This document shows positions 11,090 through 21,605 of a stretch of 64,000 nt of DNA, one piece after another. The position numbers were made by a program, and so were the translations under genes. The notes below the pieces were generated by a model that was given only the letters and a program-made list of their open reading frames with translations, did not search any database and had not been told where the DNA came from. Origin of the DNA: Athripsodes cinereus (lineage: Eukaryota; Arthropoda; Insecta; Trichoptera; Leptoceridae); the NCBI GenBank assembly GCA_947579605.1, contig OX388311.1:29080951-29144950 (forward strand), in the 5' to 3' direction. The stretch's first letter is position 1; the number at the start of each line of letters is the position of its first letter.

Positions 11090-11128
11090 CCTACTTACTG
11101 TTTTTTTTTTATATATATTTCCCGTATT

Positions 11129-11156
11129 CCCGTGCAACGCCGGGTATTTAAGCTAG
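11129..11156 (+). mobile_element. Helitron-like 3' terminus (hairpin plus CTAG)
   Basis: CCCGTGCAACGCCGGG can form a short GC-rich hairpin. It is followed 8 bp later by AGCTAG and then T. This is the layout of Helitron 3' ends (stem-loop, then CTRR, insertion before T) and resembles the complete element at 39586-39788. I could not fix its 5' TC end. Confidence 0.5.
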
Positions 11157-13464
11157 TAAATATATATTATTGTGCATTGTATGGAGATTATTATTTTTAT
11201 TTGTATTCACATACACATGCACGTGCGTTATTTGTATTATAATTCTTACGTATATAAATAATTTATTATTATTTTATGTATACGTATGTATTATGTATTT
11301 TCCTCGCACGAAACTGTAAGTATTGGTCGTGAACAAAATGTCGACTGGATTATCGCCGCATATTAATTCATAAAACGTACAGACAGTCATAAAATACAAG
11401 TATCATTGTACACTCACTTCCAAACACACATAATTATGTTCTTGTAAATTTTGGGTGTTTCTAGATCTTTCTAGAAATTCGAAGGTACCTACAGAAATAA
11501 TTCTTCTAATTAATGATTATTAAATGCACCAAGGAAAAGTTTTGGTTTTAAGTGGAGAAATAGAATAACAGTGTTTTAATTACATACCTAAAATAAGCCA
11601 TTATGTTCGACAATAATTATATTTTTCATAAATTTACCATTAAAATCGTCGTAAATTATCACTGATAATTTTTTTGAACCCACTACTGAAATAGCATTTA
11701 TTTCTATCAAAATTCTTTGTTCCTAGATGTACAATGAAAATAATTGTCTTCCATGTATCTATTTTATGCGTCCCCTCGTTTCTACACCATGGAAAAACAT
11801 AAAATTATTTCATGTAAAAAAACACCAAAATTGGTGGGTTAAAGTACCTAGGTTAGTTAAACAATGCTTTTTTCACAAATTAATATGGAGTTTTACAAAA
11901 TAATTGTCAAAAACTCAATCAATAATTCATATTACTTACCTACATTTTTTTAAAAATAATTGTAATATAAAATGTTTGCGTCGTGTACTGAAAGAGCCGA
12001 CGGAAAAGAAAAAAGTTTTTGTACCTATTGAAACGTACGCAGCGCCACGCTATTGTGGAAAAGGTCACAAGCTTGGGGAGTGTAAAACAGAGATATGTTT
12101 ACATATTATTATCACTGGTGTAAAAGTAATTAAAAAAAAATGTGTTAAAATATCCATAATCGTATTATTTTCAATATATTTTCCGCTGTTTTTTTATCGA
12201 CACATAAAATTTATTGTTTTTCAGCAATAAAAAATATGCATCGTGTTTGAAATTAAAAATGATGTTTTATGCCGAATCAGTTTTAATTGGAAAACATTAA
12301 AATTATTGTAAACATAATAAAATTTAGTATTCAAAGAGACGTAGTTCATTCCAGGAGACATTTTAACATTTATTTTAATTATTTTATTTGGTGAAAAATC
12401 TTATTTATTTATGTTTTATTTTTAATAGGTACTTATAGATTCCTTTCAGAATATATCTATACTTTTCAGCTTGGGCAATCCAAAGATAAAACGTACTGTA
12501 GATACTAATTCAGACTTTTTTTTGTAAAAAAGATGTATCTAGGTATCAAATATACTTATATCTAAATTTTCAGAGGGTACCTACTCACCCTCATCAGTAA
12601 AAAGTTTTTAAAAATATATTTGTCCACGCAACAGAAGGCAAAAAATATTTCCAAGCTAGTTAAGTACACCGTAAAAAAATATCGATTTCCTCAATATTAA
12701 TCTATCAATTAATTTTCGATTAAAAAATAAATTTATTATACAATTAAATTTTAATATAAAAATAAAATAAATTAATTCTGTATTTAAACAAATTTAATAT
12801 TAACAAGCTTGTGTTCATAATAAATTATGAAAATATAAAATACTACTACATGTTCATTTACATACTTGTCGATTTATTTATCAATTTTTTGCGATATACC
12901 GGATATTTTTTATATATTTTCCACTGCTCAGTCTATTGAATCCCGAATCTACTTTGTGTACCGGTTTATTTATATTTTTTAACTTCTCGTTACAAGAAAC
13001 AACCTGAACAATAATAGGTACATCTACATAAAACTGCGTACCAAATATGTAGGCAGTATAAATCTCGGTGTTCAATATACCTAAACATAATTTATTAATT
13101 TACGTCGATGTTTTTTAATATACATAATATCTTCCTGTAATGTTTAATATATGAACGTATGTAATTGATTTGAATAATATGTTATATAGTTGTCTTTTAA
13201 ATACCTATTTTACAACAGTTAAAAGATAACGTAAACATTGTACTGTGAATTTAAGAAAAAAACATAAATATCTGTTTGATTTCCGTGTCTTTAAACCAGA
13301 TTTTAAAAATTAACATTTAAATTAAACGTAAATAATCTCGGATCCGAAGAAAATCTCTGTACGAATCTTGAAACGAAATATTATTCGTATCTTCTTGCCG
13401 TGTTTTCATATGTTTATTTATCTACTAGTTAATAATGAATAATAATAATATATTAAAAACAATG
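11157..13464. other. AT-rich stretch, no feature recognised
   Basis: Two kilobases of low-complexity AT-rich DNA. The longest open frame (108 codons at 11904-12230) has no recognisable domain and biased AT composition, and I read it as chance. Confidence 0.5.
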
Positions 13465-13731
13465 TTATTTGGCGCCGTTTAATGATTCGTGACCATTCAT
13501 GACCATCTCAAAGGCGCCGTGACTTTTCTTGAAAAGCAATGTTTTCAGCTTACTCCTGAATGTTGCAGTGGGTTGGTTCTGTCTTAAATCCGCTGGTAAT
13601 CGATTCCAGGTAGTTGGCTCTGCAACGCTGAAGCTCTTCTCTGTGAATTGGAAGTGTTTGCCCTTCTGTTGGTTCTGCATGTCCTTTCTGTGCCTTAAAA
13701 TAGTACATTCAGGATGGGTAAAATACCTCAT
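13465..13731 (-). pseudogene. C-terminal end of a non-LTR retrotransposon reverse transcriptase ORF
   Basis: The minus-strand frame ends with FSVAEPTTWNRLPADLRQ, then TATFRSKLKTLLF. The motif 'W-N-x-L-P-x-x-[IL]-R ... F-[KR]-x-x-L-K-x-x-L-F' is the extreme C-terminus of many CR1/L2/Jockey-type LINE ORF2 proteins. Only about 88 residues remain, upstream RT is missing, and the leading MRYFTHPECT is S1-like sequence on that strand. It is a dead 5'-truncated copy. Related scraps lie at 2803-2862 and 38203-38330. Confidence 0.75.
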
Positions 13732-13884
13732 CGCTGAATTGAAAATATTAAATATCTTACGTACGATATTTTACTCTAATGATTACTATATAAAACATCT
13801 TATAGATATATCATGTTATCTCCCTTATAAAGAACAATCTAAAACTTAAAGAAAAAAGTAGAAAACATACTTATTTTACTTTAT

Positions 13885-14128
13885 CCCGTGGAGCACCCGG
13901 TAAAGAATTGGTCACCCACTCTTCTGCGTAAGTTTTCGAGTGTCCTGTAAAAGGCAGGTGTTCGAAAAAATTAAGACATTTTACATCTTAAATTCAGCGA
14001 TGAGGTATGCCACCCATCCTGAATGTCTTGATTTTATATTGGCACGAAGAGGACAGTTTGCATGTTTCTTACATGCAGCTGATCTGCTGGCTACCCCACT
14101 TGTGGGATATGCCGTGATGGTATAGTAG
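13885..14128 (+). mobile_element. S1 element, best full-length copy with 13-bp TSD
   Basis: This copy runs CCCGTGGAGCACCCGG, TTTTCGAGTGTCCTG, CAGCGATGAGGTATGCC, CATCCTGAATGTCTTG, GCACGAAGAGGACA, TGCAGCTGATCTGCTGG, CTACCCCACTTGTGGGATAT, GCCGTGATGGTATAG and a short TAG tail. The flanks TATTTTACTTTAT (13872-13884) and TATTTTATTTTAT (14129-14141) agree at 12 of 13 bases, which fixes both ends of the element at about 244 bp. No protein is encoded. The 3' terminus is shared with the RTE elements. Confidence 0.85.
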
Positions 14129-14130
14129 TA

Positions 14131-14654
14131 TTTTATTTTATATAAGTATATTTTAAAAATAGTTTATGCATGTTTATTCACATACCATTACTCCATAAAA
14201 CGTACATTTTTTATTGTTGTATAAAGCATAAAACATGTCGGTCAATTCCGCATGATGCTTGCACATAAAATTATTAATACCAATTCGTTATGCACGTGCT
14301 GAACAATGCAAAATTTAAATTTATTTCACTGTTTTCTGATAAGTTTATGAATATTGTAATGGTAAGAATAAGAAAAAATAAGTTTATAGGTAATGTTTTT
14401 AATGCATACATAGGTACATACGTCATACATGTTTAACGATAGATTAGTAGTTCAGACTGAATACAAGATACCTACGTTCGTGTAGTTAATTTGTACAATA
14501 TGGTACGTTTCCCATTTTTTTTTAAAGATATATCTGGTTTTTGTTATAAACCTTTCTTTTAAGTTTTCAATTGAACTAATAATGGTTGACATCCTTAAAA
14601 CGTCTGTCCAGCCTTTCCTATCAGACCAAAAACAAAGAAAGTACAATCAAATGA
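14131..14654. other. AT-rich stretch, no feature recognised
   Basis: No gene or repeat was recognised apart from a weak S2-like scrap near 14520-14545 (AGATATATCTGGTTTTTGTT, the minus-strand S2 tail). Confidence 0.45.
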
Positions 14655-14735
14655 TCTATTAAATTTATTCACTGTGCCGGTGTTTAGGTAGTAGAATTCC
14701 ATAGCGAATTAAATAAAACAAATGTTTATTCTACT
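14655..14735 (+). repeat. S3 SINE, 3' part only
   Basis: It matches the 3' body of the tRNA-Ala-headed element at 41050-41235: GTTTAGGTAGTAGAATTCC, then ATAGCGAATTAAATAAAACA. The tRNA-like head is absent. Confidence 0.7.
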
Positions 14736-14997
14736 ATTGCGACAATGTCCTAACAAGATGAAAAACGTCTTTCTCGTTAATATACTTATCAAATAGTAGA
14801 ATAAAACATTTTTTAATTTAATTTACTCTGTTAAAGCCTTATTAGTTGAGGTTACATTATTATTTTTTTCTGATTATCGCGTATGATGATTTTACGGAAC
14901 TCTACACCACCGTTAGATTGTTGCTTGATAATTCAATAGTTTTCTATAATTTTCCAATGCAGTTTTCTTTACCTAATAAAAAACTTATTATATATAC

Positions 14998-15429
14998 TGT
15001 AAATGCTGTGGAGATGAGATCGCTGAGGAGGATGGTTGGTAAAACGTTGCGTGATAGAGTGAGGAATGAGGATATTAGAAGAATGAGTGGATGCAAGAGG
15101 AGTGTTGTGGATAGAATGCGTGTAAATAAATTGAGATGGTTTGGTCATGTGGAACGAATGAAAGAGGAAAGAATGACAAAGAGGATATACTTGGCTGAAA
15201 GGAGGGGTGTGAGGAAGCGCGGGCGTCCGATAACTACATGGCTTGAACATGTAGATCAAATTCTCAAGGACGGTCGTGTTTTGAGTAAAAGAAACCGACG
15301 TGCGTGCATGAGAAATTGTATGACTGTAGAGGAAGCGAAAGAAGTATGTAAGGACAGATCTAATTGGCGTTCCGTTCTCTCTGCCTACCCCACTTGGGAT
15401 ACGGCGTGAGGGAATAGATAGATAGATAG
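14998..15429 (+). mobile_element. RTE-A non-LTR retrotransposon tail with perfect 11-bp TSD
   Basis: A 432-bp 5'-truncated copy is flanked by ATTATATATAC at 14987-14997 and 15430-15440. It begins inside the protein at NAVEMRSLRRM and stays open through WFGHVERM, ERRGVRKRGRP, CMRNCMTVEEAKEV and LSAYPTWDTA. The stop codon lies within the conserved 3' block (GGCGTGAGG), followed by (GATA)n, so the element has almost no 3' UTR. An upstream in-frame ATG at 14846 makes a 187-codon frame, but its first ~50 residues are host DNA. This is the most intact RTE-A tail in the window and is still far short of a full endonuclease-RT protein. Confidence 0.92.
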
Positions 15430-15440
15430 ATTATATATAC

Positions 15441-15956
15441 CTACATATCTATTGGGTGGTTTAGGACTGTCATCTCTCCAGTATCATAGAGCCAATTTTG
15501 AAACTTATATACCCGAACGAAACTATTTTCGAAGCTTTATAATTTGTCATGTGATTCAAAACAGCTTTTTATAAATGAGTATATAATACTAAATCTATCG
15601 CCTAAAGTCGCAATTTTTAGTTTGTAAACAGGTTTGTACGCAATATTACATTATTATCTCTATTATTAAATATTCATATATCTTTTAAATTGGACAAAAA
15701 AAAGAATAACAGTTTGTATCTATTGTGGAGTTAAAAATATTTATATACATACACTAAACATCTCACTCGTTATCAAGAATGTGATTTTGATCCTCAGTCA
15801 AACAAAAAATATTATATTGCTTAGAAATGACATTACATAAGCAAGAGTCTTTCATAACAACGTCATTTTCTGACGAGAATTCGGCAGAACCATCCTCAAA
15901 TGAAAATGGTGCATGTAGAACAAACTAACATACTTTGTTCCTTGAGTTTGTTTTTT
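15441..15956. other. AT-rich stretch, no feature recognised
   Basis: No gene, RNA or recognised repeat. Confidence 0.5.
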
Positions 15957-16195
15957 ATCACGGCATATCTTCTTGCGATAGCCAATGGACCGAAATTCTT
16001 GTACTGAAGAAGACAGTATGTTATCTTCCTGTGTCGTGAAAATAAGACATGCAGGATGAGTAGCTTATCTAATCGCTGAATTGAATATATTATTATACGC
16101 CACGTTTTACGAATATGTACCTACTTGTAATTATATAGGAGTCTCGAAAATTTACAGAGAAAGTGGAACTATTGTTTTATTCTAAGGAGTCCACT
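15957..16195 (-). repeat. S1 element, degenerate copy
   Basis: TCACGGCATATCTTC at the left, GACATGCAGGATGAGTAGC and TCGCTGAATTG in the middle, and a decayed AAAATTTACAGAGAAAGTGG at the right keep the S1 order on the minus strand. Confidence 0.6.
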
Positions 16196-16216
16196 GATTA
16201 TTTTTTCTATTTATCT

Positions 16217-16325
16217 ATACCATCACGGCATCCTGTAACGAGAAGGCTAACTACAAATAACACATAATATGAATGTAAATCGTCCTACCAATGCCAATAA
16301 AAAAATGAGACATTAAAGACGGATA
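16217..16325 (-). repeat. S1 element, 3' half
   Basis: ATACCATCACGGCATCCTGT, then TCGTCCTACCAATGCCAAT and AATGAGACATTAAAGACGG follow the S1 3' half on the minus strand. It is the second copy in a row in the same orientation. Confidence 0.65.
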
Positions 16326-16329
16326 TTTT

Positions 16330-17301
16330 ATCATGTGATTTATCTTTATTTACGAATATCTCGCTAGGGAGCTTATTAGTTCGATGATCTACGAGCTTAG
16401 AAATCATATGACTCCTTACATTAGTCAGTTTCACAGATTTCCCATACTATGCAATTATAATATTATTTATATGTTTTTATGTCCTGCGACACCCACGCAA
16501 CATTTCAGTCTAAGCACGTAAAACTTTTTCATCACATTTTTTATAAGTAAATTGATTATTATTGCTTCACATATTTTTTCTTCTTTTTTCAAATTTATCG
16601 GCATTCACGGTGTGATAATTACGCGACATGATTGTATGATTAGTTTTCCACAGAGTTTAATTATTACTTTTAAAGCTTATAGATCTGCGACTGGTTTCGA
16701 AACGTGATTATCCTAAACGAACAGATTGAAAACTTTCCATCAGAAAACTCGTTATAGAACCAATTTTTTTATTATTAATTCGCACTGCTTATTGTTAAGC
16801 TTTAGCATTATTTTGTGCTTATTTTTTGTATATCGATGCTTCTGCTACGGATCTGCTCTCTGCAAAGAGTGGATTAAAATCCAAACATTTAAATCAACCA
16901 CCACTCAGCACACACAATACAAGTTTAATAGTTAAAGAATCTATATAGTATATAGGTATAGTACAAGTATTTTGCACAAACTCTTCAACAAAATAAAAGG
17001 AACGTAATAATATTCATAGTTTTTTTAATATTTGACAACACAGGTGAGCATTAACGATTAAAGGATTAACATTATTAATTAATCGGTTACGGCAATCCAC
17101 TCGATTCGAGCGATTTGTGTAAAGGATTAATATAACAAGTTCAGTATGTAACTTCAAGAGGCACGCATTCGTAAAACATCAAGTTGAAAATATGTATTTT
17201 ACTATTATCTTCAGTTTAATGATGAGATTTATGAAAAATTGCCAAAGGAGCTTTATTGTTTTTAGATAACTTTCTCGCACCGTAATATATTTTTCTTAAT
17301 T
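16330..17301. other. AT-rich stretch, no feature recognised
   Basis: No gene or repeat recognised. Open frames here are short and without domains. Confidence 0.45.
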
Positions 17302-17469
17302 CAGGGTCCCTAGTCAAAACACATTTAAGCGTTACGTTTTCGTTCAAACAATACGAGGTTGCGAGAACGCATCAATTTTCGTATCTAAAATACACAAGTA
17401 GCTACGAAAATTGAATTGAAAAACGAAACGAAAACGTAACACTTAAATGTGTTTTGACTAGGCCTACTG
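17302..17469. mobile_element. Foldback element (family shared with 32127-32301)
   Basis: The outer arms CTAGTCAAAACACATTTAAG and their complement (CTTAAATGTGTTTTGACTAG) bound a hairpin centred on ATACACAAGTAGCTACGAAA. The ends read CAGGGTCCCTAGTC and GACTAGGCCTACTG. The right arm has an internal deletion, so the fold is imperfect. There is no coding capacity. A CAGNG-type end would fit hAT, but no convincing 8-bp duplication is visible. Confidence 0.8.
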
Positions 17470-17487
17470 CTGAAATTAAACATATCA

Positions 17488-17676
17488 TAATGCTTGATCA
17501 CGTGGATCAAATCCTCAAGGTCGGTTGCGTGTTGAGTAAAAGAAATCGGCGTGCATGTATGAGAAACTGGATGAATGTGGACGAAGCGAAAGAAGTTTGT
17601 AAGGGTAGATCTATATGGCGTTCCGTTCTCTCTGCCTACCCCTCCTGGGACATGGCGTGAGGGTATAGATAGATAA
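17488..17676 (+). pseudogene. RTE-A tail, last ~60 residues
   Basis: DHVDQILKVGCVLSKRNRRA, then WMNVDEAKEVCKG and RSVLSAYPSWDMA with a GATA-type tail. It matches the end of the 14998-15429 copy with substitutions. It lies immediately right of the foldback element. Confidence 0.85.
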
Positions 17677-17701
17677 TGTAAAAACAACTACTATACAATT
17701 A

Positions 17702-17912
17702 CGGTATATCCCACATAGGTAAGTGGGGTAGTCAACGGGCTATCTGAATACATGCGGAATGTTCTCTCCGTGCCGATAAAATAATAATACATTTATAATG
17801 GGTGCCATGCCTCATCGCTGAATTGTAGATGTTAAATGTCTTATACGTGAGTTTCCTTTTACAGGACACTCAAACACTTACAAAAATTGCCGAGGACTCA
17901 ACAGAATTACAT
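17702..17912 (-). mobile_element. S1 element
   Basis: The minus-strand blocks AAGTGGGGTAGTCAACGGGC, TCTCTCCGTGCCGATAAAA, TGGGTGCCATGCCTCATCGC and TTCCTTTTACAGGACACTC are in order. The 5' terminal block is decayed. Confidence 0.8.
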
Positions 17913-18301
17913 ACAATGATAATATTTCTAACAATTTAAAAATTAACAAAGTCATAAATCGGTTAATGATTAACTGAGTTAAACTTTTGATTAACGGTGT
18001 CCGGATCTGTAGGTACATAACAATATCCGTAGTGTTTTTTTTATACATGGCTACACCGAACTGAAGGCAAAAAAATGTTTGCGATAAAATTATATCCCAA
18101 GTTAATTTGGAATCGGCGATTTGATACGAAGTTTATTTTGTATGAGTGTTGTCGATGGTTACTTGTTTGTGTACATATTGTTATATATTATTATAACAAC
18201 AATTTTATTCAGAAATTTACCAATACATAAGTGTCTTATGTGTGCCGTGTAACAATGTGTAAATCTATAATAAATCTAACTTTTCTTTTACTATATTATC
18301 T

Positions 18302-18355
18302 TTAACAAGTGGGGTAGCCAGCAGACAAACAACAAGTGTTAAACATGCTATTTAC
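18302..18355 (-). repeat. S1 element, 3' fragment
   Basis: AACAAGTGGGGTAGCCAGCA and TGTTAAACATG match the S1 3' end. No further S1 sequence follows. Confidence 0.55.
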
Positions 18356-18828
18356 TTACTTTTCGTGTGGCTTGGTGTGTACGTAAATCTTCATCCGTAT
18401 AAAACCAATCAGAAACCTCGATTGTAGAACCATGTTTACACAATGCAACATTGTGTAAAATCTAATCGGAAGAAGGGAGAAAGGTGTCCCAACGCTTACG
18501 AATTGGCTCTAGGCTGGCTTAAGTGATCACTTTCGGTGTCCATGGACAACGTTCACCAATTCCACCATTCTCACTGTCACGATATAAGGTTCACCAATCG
18601 AGAGACGTTTTATGCAAACCTTAGAAGCAACCATCTTTTTGGGATCTCATTTTTCAGATCTTAAATGGATCGCGATCTCCCATCTAAATGGCGCCGGAAC
18701 AATTAAGTTCAATACTTTATCGGCTGCTAGTTCGATCAGTCAGCAACAAATGTTTAGAATATTTACACCTTTTTTATGAATGTAATGAAAATATTAGATA
18801 AATTAAAAATAAAAATTATAATATGTAC
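18356..18828. other. Less AT-rich block of unknown nature
   Basis: This stretch is visibly richer in GC than its surroundings. It contains GGATCGCGATCTCCC, AAATGGCGCCGGAAC and a TCAGTCAGC initiator-like string near 18737. It matches none of the repeat families defined here and has no useful open frame. It could be an unrecognised old repeat or intronic regulatory DNA, and the sequence does not decide. Confidence 0.3.
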
Positions 18829-18895
18829 ATTCCATCACGCCGCTTTTCATGAAGAGTAAGCAGAAAAGATCGAGCCGAAATGACGATTTGCATAC
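18829..18895 (-). repeat. RTE-B 3' terminal fragment
   Basis: TCCATCACGCCGCTTTTCAT, then GTAAGCAGAAAAGATCGAGC is the minus-strand RTE-B 3' end. Only about 60 bp remain, a very short 5'-truncated insertion. Confidence 0.7.
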
Positions 18896-20064
18896 ACTTT
18901 AATATTTACTAGGCAGAGAGAGACAATTTTTGGTTGGAAGCTTTTTATATAGATCGATAAACGATAAATATTTATTTTTATTTATTTAGCAACTCTTTCA
19001 AGGATCAAACAGTCAACACAGCAAATATTACAAGAGTTAATGTTACGTACAATATAGACCACAAGAGTCCCCCCCATATTACCACAGCATATAAATTTAT
19101 TCAAAGCAATTCAAAATATCTTTAGAAATGGTGCTTAGTTAAAAAAGTATTTGTGTGTTGGTTTCAGTATAATAGGAAAATTCCAACTTGTCTATCAATA
19201 CATTAATTTTTTATACTCTCCGCCTGCACTAATAGGGATATTAAATAAAGGAATAGATAAAAATGAAGCGTTTAATATGCAAAATCGATAGACAGATTTG
19301 GAAAATTATTAAAAACACAATTTGGTTGAAATGTCATTAAAATAATATGAAATATAAAAGCTAGTAAACTTTTTTAGTGGCCCGCCTGGTAACGGCGCCG
19401 CTTAATACCATTTTAAGTGGAAAAACTAGTTATTTCCAAAATATTATTTTATTGCAAATTATGTTGGGCAATATTTTTTCAATTTATGCCTGATAGTCAA
19501 TAAATTTGACTGAAATATAGCCTTGCAATATCCTTGTAAACATTTTATGATTATCGCACATGTTTTAATATTTGCTATTACATAATGAAGTGTTCTTAAG
19601 TCATTCTTATAGAAATCAGGTGATTTTTTATTAATATATTTTATTATTTTTATATCTCAGAATATTTGCATAAATAAGTACCTACATATATATGTTATGC
19701 TAAAACTATTCCTAGGTCAACTCGAATTTAGTATTTTTTCTTATTTAGAAAATTGATTCATTATCTTAATTTTTAAATTGAAAACATGTTTAAGTTTGCA
19801 GAGATTTAAATGTTGAGTGTTACTATCGAATCAAATTAAGTAGGAGCCTAATATTGTCGTTAAAAGTATTCAAAATTTTATAGATCTCCGTACTATTTTA
19901 AATATAATAATAATAATAAAAACTTAAACAAAAATATATAAGCATTAATACAAGTATGTAAAATATAATATTAACAATCAGTAGATAAATACAGCAGTCA
20001 GTTATGCATATACATATACGACCTAGCCCAGTACATTATATCATTGAAAATTCTTGGAAAAACA
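18896..20064. other. AT-rich stretch, no feature recognised
   Basis: Nothing recognised. A short GC-rich clause at 19381-19404 (CCGCCTGGTAACGGCGCCGC) stands out but matches no family here. Confidence 0.4.
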
Positions 20065-20140
20065 ATTCCCAGCCTGGACCATCGTCATTTCAGTATTTCA
20101 GAGACTACGACAGATCTTTGCTAATTGCTTTGGGGTTGTC
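20065..20140 (-). repeat. Scrap of the GMSW-family LINE tail
   Basis: AATTCCCAGCCTGGACCATC, then TATTTCAGAGACTACGACAG aligns with 51220-51275 (CCCAGCCAGGACCATCGTCT). Confidence 0.6.
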
Positions 20141-20504
20141 TATTCATATAAAGTGAATATTCACAACAAATACTTCAAGTTTAACCTATATATATATATA
20201 CGAGTAAGTACATAAATACGTAATAATATTGAACTATTATTGGCAACCAGATAAATCTAAGATAACCTTAAAATATAATGTAGTTAATATTGTTAACAAA
20301 GAAGATAACCTATTATATTAAATCTGTTCAATACGATTAATCTTATTATATATACGTACATAATAATTATATATAATAAAATATAATCGATAATTTATCT
20401 AAATACACACACTTACCTATATGCATTACGTAGATAAACAATAATTAATTATATTATACAAATAATTAATGTTAATATTTCTGATAAAATAATTTACATT
20501 GTTG

Positions 20505-20930
20505 GTAAATACTTTGCGATGGTTTGGATATGTGGAGCGAATTTTTAAATTTTTTTTTTTTTTTTTAAAAAATATATCTGGGTTTTTGTTATAAAACCCA
20601 AATACAACCTTATACACCTTTCACAGTAAGCTAAAAGCTTGTGTCGTGAAAGGGGAGTTTGCCGGCACCTGGGATCGAACCCCGGATCCCTTGTTCAGAA
20701 GGCTGAGACTCTACCTCCAGGCTACCGACGAACTCAAATTGATGGTGAAAGAATGTCGAAGAAAGTAAATTGATCAAAAAATGTGTGAAGAGCAGGCGTC
20801 TGAGAACTGTGAAGCTTGGCGAGGTGGATCATGTTCTCAAATTCGTGTAGAGTATGACAAATAGGGGTGCATGTATGTATGAGAAATAATTGCTTTTCTA
20901 TTGAAGAAACGAAAGAAGTTTGTTTATCTT
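20505..20930 (+). pseudogene. RTE-A tail interrupted by an S2 SINE
   Basis: The left part (20513-20546) encodes LRWFGYVERI. The right part (20736-20930) continues with decayed RRLRTVKLGEVDHVLKF and the GRACM region. The gap is filled by the minus-strand S2 copy at 20547-20735, so S2 landed in an existing RTE-A copy. Stops and frame changes make it dead. Confidence 0.75.
20547..20735 (-). mobile_element. S2 tRNA-derived SINE
   Basis: On the minus strand it starts GAGTTCGTCGGTAGCCTGGA, has a box-B-like GGGTTCGATCCCAGG, then TAGCTTACTGTGAAAGGTGT, ATTTGGGTTTTATAACAAAA and an A-rich tail (the T-run at 20550-20566). AAATT flanks both sides, a possible short duplication. RNA polymerase III promoter boxes within a tRNA-like head followed by an unrelated body and poly(A) define a SINE. 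Confidence 0.8.
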
Positions 20931-21359
20931 TTTTTCAATTTTTCAGTGTCCTGTACAAAATGGCAAGTGTTAAAAATTTACAATTTTTTTTATTATTAAA
21001 CTTTAAATAATAATCAAGTGGTTTTTTTTTCTTTGCATTATAAAATTTTAAGTAGCACAAAGATTAGATTCCAGTTCTTATAAATTAATTACTGCGTTTT
21101 TGTATTTTATCGCTGTTGTAGAATATACCCATTAGTATGAAAATAAACTTGATTTTAAGCAAGAATCTTAATAATTTACATACATACATTATGCATTAAG
21201 TTGTTTTTTATTATGACTTACAGATGTCTACTCTATCATCCTTTTGAATTTTAATAAAATTGTTGTTTTGAAGTGCAAATCTGATTCGGTGTGTCTTTGT
21301 AGACGGCGGATAGCTGCGGCGCCCAATAGCCATATAAATTAATACAACTTTGGGTAAAC

Positions 21360-21523
21360 TGAAACAAGTGTTTCTTTCTATTATATAATAATTATATGAT
21401 TGATGGCGAGAGGAGACGTTTTTCAACTCATCAGATCATTATCCATCTGATAAATGATCTGATAAAATGAAAGACGTCTCTCTCGCGATCAATAATTTCT
21501 ACTAGAAAGAAACGCTTGTTTCA
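21360..21523. mobile_element. Foldback MITE
   Basis: The outer arms TGAAACAAGTGTTTCTTTCT and AGAAAGAAACGCTTGTTTCA, and the inner arms GCGAGAGGAGACGT, with ACGTCTCTCTCGC, and ATCAGATCATT, with AATGATCTGAT, fold around ATCCATCTGATA. A flanking TA on each side (gggTA ... attA) would fit a TA target site but is weak in AT-rich DNA. Confidence 0.75.
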
Positions 21524-21535
21524 AATTACTTAATT

Positions 21536-21605
21536 ATGGAATTCTACTACGTGTGCACAGACACAATATTAATAAATACATCTTTATTGGTCAAATAATA
21601 CATAA
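21536..21605 (-). repeat. S3 SINE, 3' fragment
   Basis: ATGGAATTCTACTACGTG is the complement of the S3 GTAGTAGAATTCCAT block. No tRNA-like head follows. Confidence 0.5.
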
